IMG/VR virus record: IMGVR_UViG_3300030382_000080
Span: 1 to 28,533 of that record
Reading direction: 5' to 3' (one strand)
From: a virus
DNA length: 28,533 bases
In this document: positions 1 to 7,003 of the stretch, one piece after another
Position numbering within the stretch: position 1 is the stretch's first letter
Layout of the letters: every line of letters starts with the position of its first letter
Translations under genes and position numbers: made by a program
Notes under the pieces: model-generated
What the model saw: the letters and a program-made list of their open reading frames with translations, nothing else
Databases searched by the model: none
Told to the model about the DNA's origin: nothing

Positions 1-95
1 CATTTGAAGATTTTGTTATCTCTTATATGGGTGGTATTATTGCTGACCAAGTAGAAACTGATATATGGCAGGGAAATGATGGAAATGGAGAATTA
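1..95. repeat. Left copy of 95-base terminal near-duplication
   Basis: Bases 1-95 match 28439-28533 without gaps at 91 of 95 positions. The differences are at 13 (T/A), 17 (T/A), 26 (T/C) and 74 (A/G). In the capsid frame they give Phe to Tyr once and three silent changes. This is best read as the overlap of a circular genome assembled from closely related strains. Confidence 0.9.
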
Positions 96-614
96 AAAGC
101 AGGATTCTTAGCAGCGACAGTTGGTTTATTATTACCAGGGGTTGATGCAACTGTAATTCAGTCATCAGCTTCAGGTGCTTATACAGCAGCGAACATCATA
201 GCAAACCTACAAACTTTAACAGCAGATATGGCGGCTAATGTACCTGCAATCTTACAAAAAGAGGACACTCATATTTATATGAACTCAAAAACTTACGCTC
301 TTTATATTTCAGCAGTATCTACTTTAGGATATGTTAATGCTTACAATATGAATGGAGATTATGAGCCAGTTTTTGAAGGATATAAAATTGCTGTTTGTCC
401 TGGAATGAACGACAACGAAATGGTAGCAGCTCAAAAATCTAACCTGTACTGGGGTACAGATTTAGTTTCTGACTTTGGAACAACAGGAACAGGTCCTAGA
501 ATCACTATCATGGATATGGCTGCTCTTGATGGCTCAGATAATTTGAGATGTGTAGCAAGATACTCAGGTGCAGTTCAAACAGGAGTTGGAGCTGATATCG
601 TAAGACAATCATAA
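1..614 (+). CDS. Major capsid protein, C-terminal part (5' end cut by window edge)
   Basis: This is the carboxy-terminal part of the major head protein, which forms the icosahedral shell. Codons run in frame from base 3 (FEDFVISYMGG...) to TAA at 612-614, so the first ATG at base 27 is an internal Met and not a start. The matching amino-terminal part lies at 28120-28533. Joined over the shared 95 bases the product is 310 residues, a usual size for an HK97-fold capsid protein. The motif YEPVFEGYKIAVCPGM and the ending GAVQTGVGADIVRQS resemble capsid proteins of flavobacterial siphophages. The protease and scaffold genes just upstream on the circle support the call. The family is recognised by eye; the fold is inferred. 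Confidence 0.85.
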   Translation, partial: FEDFVISYMGGIIADQVETDIWQGNDGNGELKAGFLAATVGLLLPGVDATVIQSSASGAYTAANIIANLQTLTADMAANVPAILQKEDTHIYMNSKTYALYISAVSTLGYVNAYNMNGDYEPVFEGYKIAVCPGMNDNEMVAAQKSNLYWGTDLVSDFGTTGTGPRITIMDMAALDGSDNLRCVARYSGAVQTGVGADIVRQS

Positions 615-628
615 TAATAATTACAAGA

Positions 629-650
629 AGTGAGGGTTTCGGCTCTCACT
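629..650 (+). terminator. Hairpin after capsid gene, terminator or attenuator
   Basis: AGTGAG at 629-634 pairs with CTCACT at 645-650, and the stem can be extended by G-T and G-C pairs around a TTTCGG loop. It sits 14 bases after the capsid stop codon. Only a weak T stretch follows (CCTTTAACCTTT), so partial termination or 3'-end protection of the abundant capsid mRNA is more likely than a full stop. Confidence 0.5.
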
Positions 651-677
651 CCTTTAACCTTTAAAAAATAAAATAAA

Positions 678-1259
678 ATGGCATGTACAGGACTAACAAG
701 GGGTAGAGGACTTGACTGTAATAGAATATCAGGTGGAGTAAAAAAAATATTTTTCTCAGTATATGATCCTGATGTTTCTTATACTTATGACGCAACACAC
801 CCTTTAGAAATTGACGCAATTGATTGGGACGGTAGCACAATTTATGAATACGTAATGCCTCTTGGAGTGGCGAGTATCACAGATACGATTGTTGGATCGA
901 GAGAAAACGGTACAATCTACTATACACCAACGGTAAATATTATACTTAACCGACTTACAAAAGAGGACCAAAACGAAATCAAGCTCTTAGGAGCGACAAA
1001 AGTAAGAATTTTTGCTCAATTAAACCAACAACTAACTAATGGACACGATGTATTTATTGCATTAGGAATGGCTAATGGATTAGAACTTAACGCAGGGACT
1101 ATGGACACAGGTGCTGCGTGGGGCGATAGAAATGGTTACACTCTAACATTTGACGGAATGGAAGCAATTCCTTTTGCTATGTTAGAAGATTATACTACAA
1201 ATCCATGGGATCAAAGTGGGTTTATTAATGAGGCAGGAACTTTCCCTACAACTTCTTAA
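678..1259 (+). CDS. Probable major tail tube protein
   Basis: The 193-residue protein begins MACTGLTRGRGLDCNRISGG and carries SRENGTIYYTPTVNIILNRLTKEDQNEIKLLG at about residues 75-106, then GYTLTFDGMEAIPFAML at about 153-169. I recognise this pattern (SRENGT..., LTKED..EIKLL, GYTLTF.GME..P) from a structural family of Bacteroidetes siphophages thought to form the tail tube. It follows the capsid gene by 63 bases and has an A-rich leader (TTTAAAAAATAAAATAAAATG). A terminator follows, so it is probably co-transcribed with the capsid gene, fitting high expression. The tail-tube role is an inference from family resemblance; a capsid decoration role is the alternative. Confidence 0.6.
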   Translation: MACTGLTRGRGLDCNRISGGVKKIFFSVYDPDVSYTYDATHPLEIDAIDWDGSTIYEYVMPLGVASITDTIVGSRENGTIYYTPTVNIILNRLTKEDQNEIKLLGATKVRIFAQLNQQLTNGHDVFIALGMANGLELNAGTMDTGAAWGDRNGYTLTFDGMEAIPFAMLEDYTTNPWDQSGFINEAGTFPTTS

Positions 1260-1288
1260 TCTTAGTAGTTTTCATATATTTCTTGATT

Positions 1289-1316
1289 AGAGTGGCTTTA
1301 AGTCACTCTTTTCTTT
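1289..1316 (+). terminator. Intrinsic terminator after tail-tube-like gene
   Basis: AGAGTGGCTT (1289-1298) can pair with AAGTCACTCT (1300-1309), giving about ten pairs with one G-T around a tiny loop. A T-rich tract TTTTCTTTT follows directly. It ends the scaffold/capsid/tail-tube transcription unit just before the next promoter-like motif at 1353. Confidence 0.75.
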
Positions 1317-1352
1317 TATAAACACTAGATAAGCAAATAAAAACACGACTTT

Positions 1353-1362
1353 TCTATTATAT
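1353..1362 (+). promoter_or_regulatory. Late promoter-like motif TCTATTATAT, copy 1
   Basis: The 10-base core TCTATTATAT lies 5 bases before the ATG at 1368 and just after the terminator at 1289-1316. The same core occurs at 13976, 17066, 26642 and 27385, always before the first gene of a block. Its placement fits a promoter for the operon running from gene 1368 through portal and connector. No canonical Bacteroidetes -7 box (TAnnTTTG) is present, which suggests a non-host sigma factor. Confidence 0.65.
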
Positions 1363-1367
1363 TATAG

Positions 1368-2087
1368 ATGATACAAGCAATTACTGAAACTAGCTTTACA
1401 GCTTACTTACAAACAGAAGACAATCGCATAGATACTTCAGTTGCTTCTACTAAGGTAAGGCACTTGGTAAAGTTTACTAATGACATGGATAAGTCTGTTG
1501 TTTATTCTTATGGAACAAACCTAACCCCTAATATCTTCAACAGATATACAAGGTTTCCTTTTGTTTATAATACCAGTCCTAATATTTATGATGGAACAAT
1601 AAAACTGCTTCCTGCTGGTTACTGGAAGTATGAAGTATATGAAGTTGTATGGTTAGGTACAGTAACAATTAGTGCAGGACATGCACCTGCAACTGAAAAT
1701 GATATATTAACACCTGCTGCAACTAACAAAGGGATAGTAAAAGGATTAGTAACTAAAGGGAAAATGTATGTAGCAGAGAAAGATGGAACAGAAGAGGTAC
1801 AATATACTCAAAATGCAAATAGTGTTCTAACTTTAACAATATCTTATGGTGGTGCAGGTTATACGTCAGCACCCACTATTACAATAACAGACCCTACAGG
1901 TGAGAATATAACAGATGCTACAGCAACTTGTACAGTTTCAGGTGGTGAAGTCAATACAGTTACAATAACTAATGGAGGGAGTGGTTATAGAACCAACCCT
2001 ACTGTGATAACTACAGGTGGTGGTGCTACAGCAGAAGCATCAATAACAGCAGAAATAGAACAAACAAATTACATATATTACGGATAA
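1368..2087 (+). CDS. Virion structural protein with C-terminal beta repeats
   Basis: The 239-residue protein has an amino-terminal domain (about 1-145) with YWKYEVYEVVWLG and KGIVKGLVTKGKMYVAEKDG, a pattern I recognise from structural proteins of flavobacterial phages, though its exact role is not known to me. Residues 150-235 contain two glycine-rich beta repeats built on GGAGYTSAPTITI and NGGSGYRTNPTVI, the type found in phage appendage proteins. A related repeat is in the 1016-residue tail protein at 20878. The start ATG lies 5 bases after the motif at 1353, leaving essentially no leader. It is the first gene of the operon that includes the portal. A head-surface or neck protein is likely. 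Confidence 0.6.
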   Translation: MIQAITETSFTAYLQTEDNRIDTSVASTKVRHLVKFTNDMDKSVVYSYGTNLTPNIFNRYTRFPFVYNTSPNIYDGTIKLLPAGYWKYEVYEVVWLGTVTISAGHAPATENDILTPAATNKGIVKGLVTKGKMYVAEKDGTEEVQYTQNANSVLTLTISYGGAGYTSAPTITITDPTGENITDATATCTVSGGEVNTVTITNGGSGYRTNPTVITTGGGATAEASITAEIEQTNYIYYG

Positions 2088-2100
2088 TAAAAATTAAAAA

Positions 2101-2385
2101 ATGGCAATAGAAAATGTACAACAGCTTTTAACAGAGCAAATGGGAAAAAATAGATGTGATGTAATAGCAACAACAGCTATGACAGGCAAAGATTACTACT
2201 GTGTTCACTTTCCTGTTGAAAGTGTGATAGCTTCAATAACAGCTACAAATGCTACAACAGCAGCAGGTTCAGCAATAGCTAATCTTCATACAACGGTGGC
2301 AGCAGGAACGACTATCTTCCTTCAGATTACTGCAATCACTTTAACGAGTGGTGTTGGTCTTTGTTACTATGAAGAAGTGTTATAA
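2101..2385 (+). CDS. Small virion-associated protein
   Basis: A 94-residue protein with an alpha-helical start (MAIENVQQLLTEQMGKNRCD) followed by a Thr/Ala-rich beta-prone part (GKDYYCVHFPVESVIASI, AAGTTIFLQITAITLTSG). Similar short proteins sit beside LamG-like proteins in flavobacterial phage structural clusters. It starts 13 bases after gene 1368 and its stop codon overlaps the next ATG by one base (TAATG), so translation is coupled. A capsid-associated or decoration role is likely, but no function is established from the sequence. Confidence 0.55.
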   Translation: MAIENVQQLLTEQMGKNRCDVIATTAMTGKDYYCVHFPVESVIASITATNATTAAGSAIANLHTTVAAGTTIFLQITAITLTSGVGLCYYEEVL

Positions 2386-3071
2386 TGTTAGCTTTAAAAC
2401 AAGCATTAAGTTTAGTTAGTACCCCTACTCCAAAATGGACACCTCGTGATGAATCAAGTTTAGTGGGTTGGTGGCAACACGCAACAGGAATTAGTGAGTT
2501 ATCTTCTAGGGTTTCACAATGGGACGACCAATCTGACAATGATAATCACTTCAAACAAGGAATTCTTGGTGAAAGACCTCTTAATGGAACAGGTGCGACT
2601 AGTGGAGTATTGACTTTCACTCCTGCTGCAAGTGAGAACTTAGATACAACTTCACAGATTAGTTTGGCAGATGATTTTACTATTGGTGTAAAACTTAATC
2701 TAGCAAATGCAGGGTGTGTTCTAATGGCTGATAATACAGCAAATGGGGAATTTATTAGGTTTTTCTCAACAAGCGTAATAAGAATAAAGATAGACAATAC
2801 TACTGCTGTTGATTTGACTAAAGATGAAGGAACTTGGCTAGGAGATGCTTACATGGTTCTAACTAGAGCTAGTGGTGTAATTACTGTACATTGGAACGGA
2901 GTAGCACAAGCAGACACAGAAGAATATGAAGGTACAGCAGATATTGATAATTTAGGTCTTAGAAAAACTAACTTGAATCCTTATGATGGAACTATTAGTG
3001 AAGTAATGATATTTAGTAGTTCAAGCGCTGCTTTAACAAAAGAAGTAAATACTAGACTTAGTTTGATATAA
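2385..3071 (+). CDS. LamG/concanavalin A-like structural protein
   Basis: A 228-residue protein whose residues 25-228 look like a LamG-type jelly roll: LVGWWQHATGISELSSRVSQWDDQS, then DDFTIGVKLNL, YMVLTRASGVITVHWNG, and YDGTISEVMIFSSS near the end. These are the usual landmarks of the laminin-G/concanavalin A-like fold, which binds glycans or forms surface domains. The gene overlaps its upstream neighbour by one base and precedes the portal by 10 bases. I infer a particle-surface protein that might bind host or mucus-like glycans; a purely structural decoration role is the alternative. Confidence 0.65.
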   Translation: MLALKQALSLVSTPTPKWTPRDESSLVGWWQHATGISELSSRVSQWDDQSDNDNHFKQGILGERPLNGTGATSGVLTFTPAASENLDTTSQISLADDFTIGVKLNLANAGCVLMADNTANGEFIRFFSTSVIRIKIDNTTAVDLTKDEGTWLGDAYMVLTRASGVITVHWNGVAQADTEEYEGTADIDNLGLRKTNLNPYDGTISEVMIFSSSSAALTKEVNTRLSLI

Positions 3072-3081
3072 AATATAAAAT

Positions 3082-5070
3082 ATGAAAGATAATTTAATTT
3101 CAATCAATTTAGAAACATCTACAACTCCTATTGTTCAAGAAGTAAGAGGAAGAGATTATATTGAATATGGAACGGAGGATTGGAGAAACCTTTACCCTCA
3201 GTTCTTAATTGATTTATACTACAACAGTTCCACCCATGCTGCTATTATTAATCAAACAGCAGAGATGATAGCAGGGGAAGATATAATTTGTTCTGATGAA
3301 GACACAAATTTAGAAGTTTTTGTTAAACTTAAAAAGTTTTTAAGACATGCAAATTCTAAAGAAAGTTTACATCAAGTAATTAAGAAAGTAGCTTTTGACT
3401 TTAAACTTCAGGGGGCTTACGCTTTACATATTGTATGGAATCGTGAAAGAACAGAAATCGCTGAAGTGTATCACGTGCCTGTTGAACGAGTTAGAGCAGG
3501 GCGACCAAACGAATTAGGTAAAGTAGATACTTATTTTATTAGTGCAGATTGGGCTAATACAAGAGCAAGTAAACCCTATCCTATTGCAGCTTTTAATGCT
3601 AATGATAGAACCGCAGGTAGTCAATTAATTTACACAGGAGCTTACAGTCCTAATATGGACGTCTATCATACCCCTGACTACTTAGCAGCGAACAATTGGG
3701 CTTTAGTAGATCAGCGAGTTGCAGAGTTTCATCTCAACAATATTAACAATTCCTTTTCAGGTAGTTACTTAGTGTCCTTCAATAATGGAGTCCCTACGCA
3801 AGAAGAAAGACTACAGATAGAACAAAGTCTTAAAGATAAATTTACTTCGGCTTCAAATGCAGGGAAGTTTGTGCTTTGTTTTAGTGACGATCGAAATAGA
3901 GCGCCTGAAGTTACTCCTTTAAATACAGCCGACCTTGATAAACAGTATTTAGCACTTCAAGAGCTTTTAACACAAAATATCCTCACAGGGCATCGAGTTA
4001 CGAGTCCTATGTTAATGGGAATAAAGAACGACACAGGTTTAGGCTCAAATGTAGATGAACTCAATGCAGCCGCAAATTTTTATCTAAATACTGTGGTAAA
4101 AGGTTTTCAGTTACATATTTTAGACACTTTACAAACTATCTTTTCTGTAAATGATATGGACTTAGAGGTTAAATTTGTACAGCTTAAACCTATCACAGTT
4201 GAATTTACTAACCAAGACTTGAAAGCTGTAATGACACAAGACGAAATTCGTGAAGAACTAGGACTTGCCCCTTTAGATGTAGAGGTTAGGGAAGATTTTA
4301 GTAAAGTTGGAATGATAGATGGTAAACCTGTTTTTAGCACAATAGAAGAGGCTCAGGCTCATTCTAAGACTTTAGGGTGTGAAGGGTATCATGAACACGA
4401 ATACGAAGGCAGAACTGCTTATATGGCTTGTGAAGGGCATAAGGAAGCAACAGAGCTTTCAAAGTTTATTGAAAACTTAGAAGATGTCCCTGAAGATTGG
4501 GAATTAATTAACGAAGAAGTAGTTGATGGAGAACATCAAGATTTTGACTTTGAAGCTGAACTTAATAATATAAAAGGAGAAAAATTAGAACTAGCATCAA
4601 CAGGCAGAGCAAATCCTAACGCAAGAAGTGAGCAAGATGGGCTTAATAAGTCAGGCACATTTTTCTATAAAGTAAGATATGTTTATACAACGGATAATTT
4701 CTTGCCAAATAGATCAGGAACAAATAGACAGTTTTGCAAATTAATGACTTCGGCACAAAAGGTATATCGTAAAGAAGATGTTGTTAGAATGGGAACTATG
4801 GCTGTTAATGCAGGTTTTGGACCTCGTGGCGCAGCAAATTATTCCATATGGCTTTACAAGGGCGGTCCTCAATGTAGGCATTTTTGGTTGCGTCAAGTCT
4901 ACCGAGCACCTGCTGCTGATGATGCTTCTGTATATTATGAAGGCAACATTAATGATGATACAATGATAGGTTATACTAAGGCGCTATCAGAAGGGTTTAC
5001 TGCGCAAAAGAATGATAACTTAGTAGCAATACCACCACAAAGAATGAAAAATAACGGATATTTAAACTAA
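3082..5070 (+). CDS. Portal protein with long C-terminal extension
   Basis: The portal forms the dodecameric ring through which DNA enters the head. Residues 1-410 match the portal pattern: YGTEDWRNLYPQFLIDLYYNSSTHAAIINQT near the start, QGAYALHIVWNRER and VYHVPVERVRAG in the middle, NILTGHRVTSPMLMGI near residue 310. At 662 residues it is longer than common portals. The extension carries GCEGYHEHEYEG (C433, H437, H439) and ACEGH (C450, H453), then a tail-end module KGGPQCRHFW (C598, H600, W602) and a final MKNNGYLN. The Cys/His sets could bind metal. Such modules are familiar from minor head proteins of Bacteroidetes phages. The gene lies 3 kb after the capsid gene and far from the terminase, an unusual order. 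Portal identity is fairly sure; the extension's function is unknown. Confidence 0.8.
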   Translation: MKDNLISINLETSTTPIVQEVRGRDYIEYGTEDWRNLYPQFLIDLYYNSSTHAAIINQTAEMIAGEDIICSDEDTNLEVFVKLKKFLRHANSKESLHQVIKKVAFDFKLQGAYALHIVWNRERTEIAEVYHVPVERVRAGRPNELGKVDTYFISADWANTRASKPYPIAAFNANDRTAGSQLIYTGAYSPNMDVYHTPDYLAANNWALVDQRVAEFHLNNINNSFSGSYLVSFNNGVPTQEERLQIEQSLKDKFTSASNAGKFVLCFSDDRNRAPEVTPLNTADLDKQYLALQELLTQNILTGHRVTSPMLMGIKNDTGLGSNVDELNAAANFYLNTVVKGFQLHILDTLQTIFSVNDMDLEVKFVQLKPITVEFTNQDLKAVMTQDEIREELGLAPLDVEVREDFSKVGMIDGKPVFSTIEEAQAHSKTLGCEGYHEHEYEGRTAYMACEGHKEATELSKFIENLEDVPEDWELINEEVVDGEHQDFDFEAELNNIKGEKLELASTGRANPNARSEQDGLNKSGTFFYKVRYVYTTDNFLPNRSGTNRQFCKLMTSAQKVYRKEDVVRMGTMAVNAGFGPRGAANYSIWLYKGGPQCRHFWLRQVYRAPAADDASVYYEGNINDDTMIGYTKALSEGFTAQKNDNLVAIPPQRMKNNGYLN

Positions 5071-5077
5071 AAAAATT

Positions 5078-5641
5078 ATGGCATACGTCTTATTTATCTC
5101 AGAAGAAAAGTTAAAGTCATCGACGGCTTTGAACCTCAATATTTCAACGGATTTGCTCCTTCCATATATAAGACAAGCGCAAAAACTGTATGTTGAAACT
5201 AAGCTTGGTACTGATTTAACTCAAAAATTGAAAGATGAAATTATTGCAGGAACTTTAGCAGGAGCTTATAAAACTTTAGTAGATGATTATATAGGCGATA
5301 TGTTGCCGAATTGGGCATTTTTTCATGCTATTCCATTCCTGCGATTCAAAATCGAGAATGGGAACATTTATTCCAAAACCTCAGAAACAGGAACAGCTTT
5401 AAGTACAGAAGAAGCGCAACATCTTAGAGAGGAGGTTAGAAATACTGCTGAGTATTATACAGAAAGAATGATAGATTATGTTACTAATAATACAAGTAGT
5501 TTTCCTGAATATAGCACTTCGAGTGGCTCTGATGTGACTCCTGATAAGAACGCATATTACAACGGAATGAACCTTGAAAAACCTACTAGACAAGGTTCTA
5601 AATTAACTTTAAGGAACTTTTTAACTCCTGATTTAACATAA
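5078..5641 (+). CDS. Head-tail connector-type protein (DUF6712-like)
   Basis: The 187-residue protein is largely helical: LLLPYIRQAQKLYVETKLGTDL near residues 25-45, then DDYIGDMLPNWAFFHAIPFLRF and EEAQHLREEVRNTAEYYTERMIDYV. This pattern resembles DUF6712 proteins of Bacteroidetes phages, which sit after the portal and resemble head-completion or adaptor proteins. The ATG follows the portal stop by 7 bases and has the AAAAATTATGG leader also seen before the SSB and capsid genes. Its stop overlaps the next small ORF's ATG. The adaptor role between portal and tail is inferred from family and position. Confidence 0.7.
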   Translation: MAYVLFISEEKLKSSTALNLNISTDLLLPYIRQAQKLYVETKLGTDLTQKLKDEIIAGTLAGAYKTLVDDYIGDMLPNWAFFHAIPFLRFKIENGNIYSKTSETGTALSTEEAQHLREEVRNTAEYYTERMIDYVTNNTSSFPEYSTSSGSDVTPDKNAYYNGMNLEKPTRQGSKLTLRNFLTPDLT

Positions 5642-5766
5642 TGAAGAAACACTACAAACCAAAAATAATAAACATAACTAAGCTGAAGTCCTACTTGGAT
5701 AAGAAGCCTAACATAGATAAAAATGACGAACCTAAAAGACACACTACAAGTAGGAATAGCAAATAG
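5641..5766 (+). CDS. Small basic protein, 41 aa, unknown function
   Basis: This short ORF starts at an ATG overlapping the connector stop codon (TAATG) and encodes a Lys/Arg-rich 41-residue peptide (MKKHYKPKIINITKLKSYL...). The coupling to the connector and complete filling of the gap suggest that it is translated. It overlaps the holin-like ORF at 5723 by 44 bases in another frame. No family is recognised. It may be a small structural or regulatory peptide. Confidence 0.4.
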   Translation: MKKHYKPKIINITKLKSYLDKKPNIDKNDEPKRHTTSRNSK

Positions 5767-5887
5767 TTCAGCAATTGCTTTAAATCTGACACAATGCAAC
5801 GAGATACTTACCTTTGTTTCTCTAACCCTTGCAATAGTGTTTACTATCTATAAATTTTTTGTTTATGAAAAAAAGAAAGCTAAATAG
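5723..5887 (+). CDS. Holin-like small membrane protein
   Basis: A 54-residue ORF with a polar start (MTNLKDTLQVGIANSSAIAL), one hydrophobic helix at about residues 28-46 (ILTFVSLTLAIVFTIYKFF) and a basic end (YEKKKAK). Single-helix proteins of this form with a positively charged tail are typical of small phage holins, and similar short proteins precede lysis genes in Bacteroidetes phages. It lies directly before the DUF5675 gene. It would sit in the inner membrane and help trigger lysis. Overlap with the neighbouring small ORF is typical of lysis cassettes. Confidence 0.55.
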   Translation: MTNLKDTLQVGIANSSAIALNLTQCNEILTFVSLTLAIVFTIYKFFVYEKKKAK

Positions 5888-5993
5888 CACCAATCCAAAA
5901 TACCATAAGAAAAATGAAAAAGCTCCTACAGTTCATAAAGAGTTGGTTCACGAAGTTAAAGGGTGTAAAATATACAAAACCTATTACCTCTAG
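5865..5993 (+). CDS. Possible small basic ORF, 42 aa, overlapping DUF5675 gene
   Basis: The ATG at 5865 opens a 42-residue Lys-rich frame (MKKRKLNSTNPKYHKKNEKA...) that overlaps the end of the holin-like gene and the first 80 bases of the DUF5675 ORF. If it is real, the DUF5675 protein may start later than 5914, because its first 30 residues are not part of the conserved domain. The evidence is only length and position; it could equally be a chance frame. Confidence 0.2.
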   Translation: MKKRKLNSTNPKYHKKNEKAPTVHKELVHEVKGCKIYKTYYL

Positions 5994-6405
5994 TTTGAGT
6001 ACAATAAATCTTTTATTAATTAGAGATACATTTACTGATGAAAGTACAATTGGTGAATTGTTTTTAAATGGGGAAAGATTTTGTGATACCTTAGAGTTAC
6101 CATATAGAGATAACCAAAGAAGTATATCATGTATTCCTAATGGGGAATATAAAGTACGATTAAGATACCCAAGAGAAAGTGCAACAAGAGATTATTTGCA
6201 CCTTTTAGTTCAAGATGTAAAAGACCGTTCATACATATTATTTCATAGAGGAAATTCAGCTAAAGATACAAGGGGGTGTATCTTGGTAGGACAAGGAACT
6301 CAACACAATATTGTTCATAATTCAACTTTAGCTATGGATTTACTCTTAAAAGAAATCATAAATTTGGGCGGCACTAATATTAATTTAACAATCAAAAATA
6401 GATAA
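5914..6405 (+). CDS. DUF5675 family protein, candidate lysis factor
   Basis: The 163-residue protein has a basic amphipathic start (about 1-30), then the DUF5675 pattern from residue 31: LLLIRDTFTDESTIGELFLNG, FCDTLELPYRDNQ, SCIPNGEYKVRLRYPRE, SYILFHRGNSAKDTRGCILVG. The invariant-looking H, N, D, G and C residues in HRGNSAKDTRGCILVG probably form its active or binding site. The family is common in Bacteroidetes phages, usually near lysis genes, but its reaction is not known to me. No recognisable lysozyme, amidase or peptidase exists elsewhere in the window, so this is the best endolysin candidate by elimination. The start is uncertain; a later start near residue 30 is possible. Confidence 0.7.
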   Translation: MKKLLQFIKSWFTKLKGVKYTKPITSSLSTINLLLIRDTFTDESTIGELFLNGERFCDTLELPYRDNQRSISCIPNGEYKVRLRYPRESATRDYLHLLVQDVKDRSYILFHRGNSAKDTRGCILVGQGTQHNIVHNSTLAMDLLLKEIINLGGTNINLTIKNR

Positions 6406-6406
6406 A

Positions 6407-6799
6407 ATGAAAAAAACAATTTTAACAACAGTAATTGCATTATTTTGTTTAAGTGCTTCAGCACAATTCAGAGTAATGAGTAATGTAACAACACCAAATG
6501 AAGACGCTAGTTGGAGTGTAGATAACTTCACTAACAACTTAGGTTTGGGTTATCAAGTAAATGATAATGTAATGGTAGGGTTTCAAAAGAATGGTGATGA
6601 CTATGATTTTTTAGGTAGATACAGTTTAAGCAACGATATGTATTTATCAGTTCAAGCCCCTACTGAAGGCGCAACAGATAATATGACATTAGGTTTTGGT
6701 ATGTCTATTAAACTTTGGAATGATCTTTATGTAGAACCAAACTATACGACTAAAGATGATGAAGGTTCTTTTAATGTAGGACTATCTTATAAACTTTAA
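6407..6799 (+). CDS. Exported beta-barrel-like outer membrane protein
   Basis: A 130-residue protein with a clear signal peptide: basic MKK, a hydrophobic core TILTTVIALFCL, and a cleavage site SASA/QF after residue 19, typical of Bacteroidetes. The mature part alternates polar and hydrophobic residues in short strands (NNLGLGYQVNDNVMVGFQK, DFLGRYSLSNDMYLSVQAP, MTLGFGMSIKLWNDLYVEPNYT, SFNVGLSYKL), as in small outer membrane barrels. The Cys at 14 is not in a proper lipobox. It starts one base after the DUF5675 stop. It would act in the host outer membrane: a role in lysis, receptor masking or superinfection exclusion is possible, but none is shown. Confidence 0.65.
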   Translation: MKKTILTTVIALFCLSASAQFRVMSNVTTPNEDASWSVDNFTNNLGLGYQVNDNVMVGFQKNGDDYDFLGRYSLSNDMYLSVQAPTEGATDNMTLGFGMSIKLWNDLYVEPNYTTKDDEGSFNVGLSYKL

Positions 6800-6820
6800 T
6801 ATTAATCAAAAATCAATAAA

Positions 6821-7003
6821 ATGAAAAATTGGCTTATTTTAACAATGATGAAATCCAAGAAGTTTTGGTATGCAGTAAGTTCTATTGTCGTTCCTATGTT
6901 AGTTCAATACTTAGGAGTTGATGAAGCAACTGCATCAAATCTATTCTATGCTTGTCTTACTTTAGTTGTTGGACAGGGAATCGCTGATAGTGCGAGAAAA
7001 TAG
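6821..7003 (+). CDS. Small two-helix membrane protein, holin-like
   Basis: The 60-residue protein has two likely membrane segments, about 16-33 (WYAVSSIVVPMLVQYLGV) and 41-55 (NLFYACLTLVVGQGIA), with a basic start and end (SARK). Similar short proteins with the KSKKFWYAV start occur in phage lysis regions. It could be a holin, pinholin or antiholin paired with the one-helix protein at 5723. Its 3' end overlaps the metallophosphoesterase frame. It acts in the inner membrane; the lysis role is inferred from topology and context. Confidence 0.55.
   Translation: MKNWLILTMMKSKKFWYAVSSIVVPMLVQYLGVDEATASNLFYACLTLVVGQGIADSARK

Noticed and set aside
1-614. Tandem duplicated capsid gene as explanation for the repeated ends
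   Set aside because: The match ends exactly at the window's first and last bases and stays in register, which an assembly overlap explains directly; duplication is kept only as an alternative.
1324-1335. ACTAGATAAGC, also present in reverse orientation at about 7855-7865
   Set aside because: Many 11-base matches are expected by chance within a 28 kb AT-rich sequence; the surrounding bases do not extend the match.
4107-4340. Reverse-strand open frame within the portal gene, and other reverse-strand frames of 60-120 codons (such as 13269-13634, 15734-16048, 27731-28051)
   Set aside because: They lie opposite well-supported genes, have low-complexity Ser/Leu/Phe-rich translations typical of antisense AT-rich coding DNA, and lack starts with leaders.
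4778-4966. Second forward frame inside the portal gene
   Set aside because: The portal frame is clearly coding here (GGPQCRHFW module); the Leu/Met-rich alternative is a shadow.
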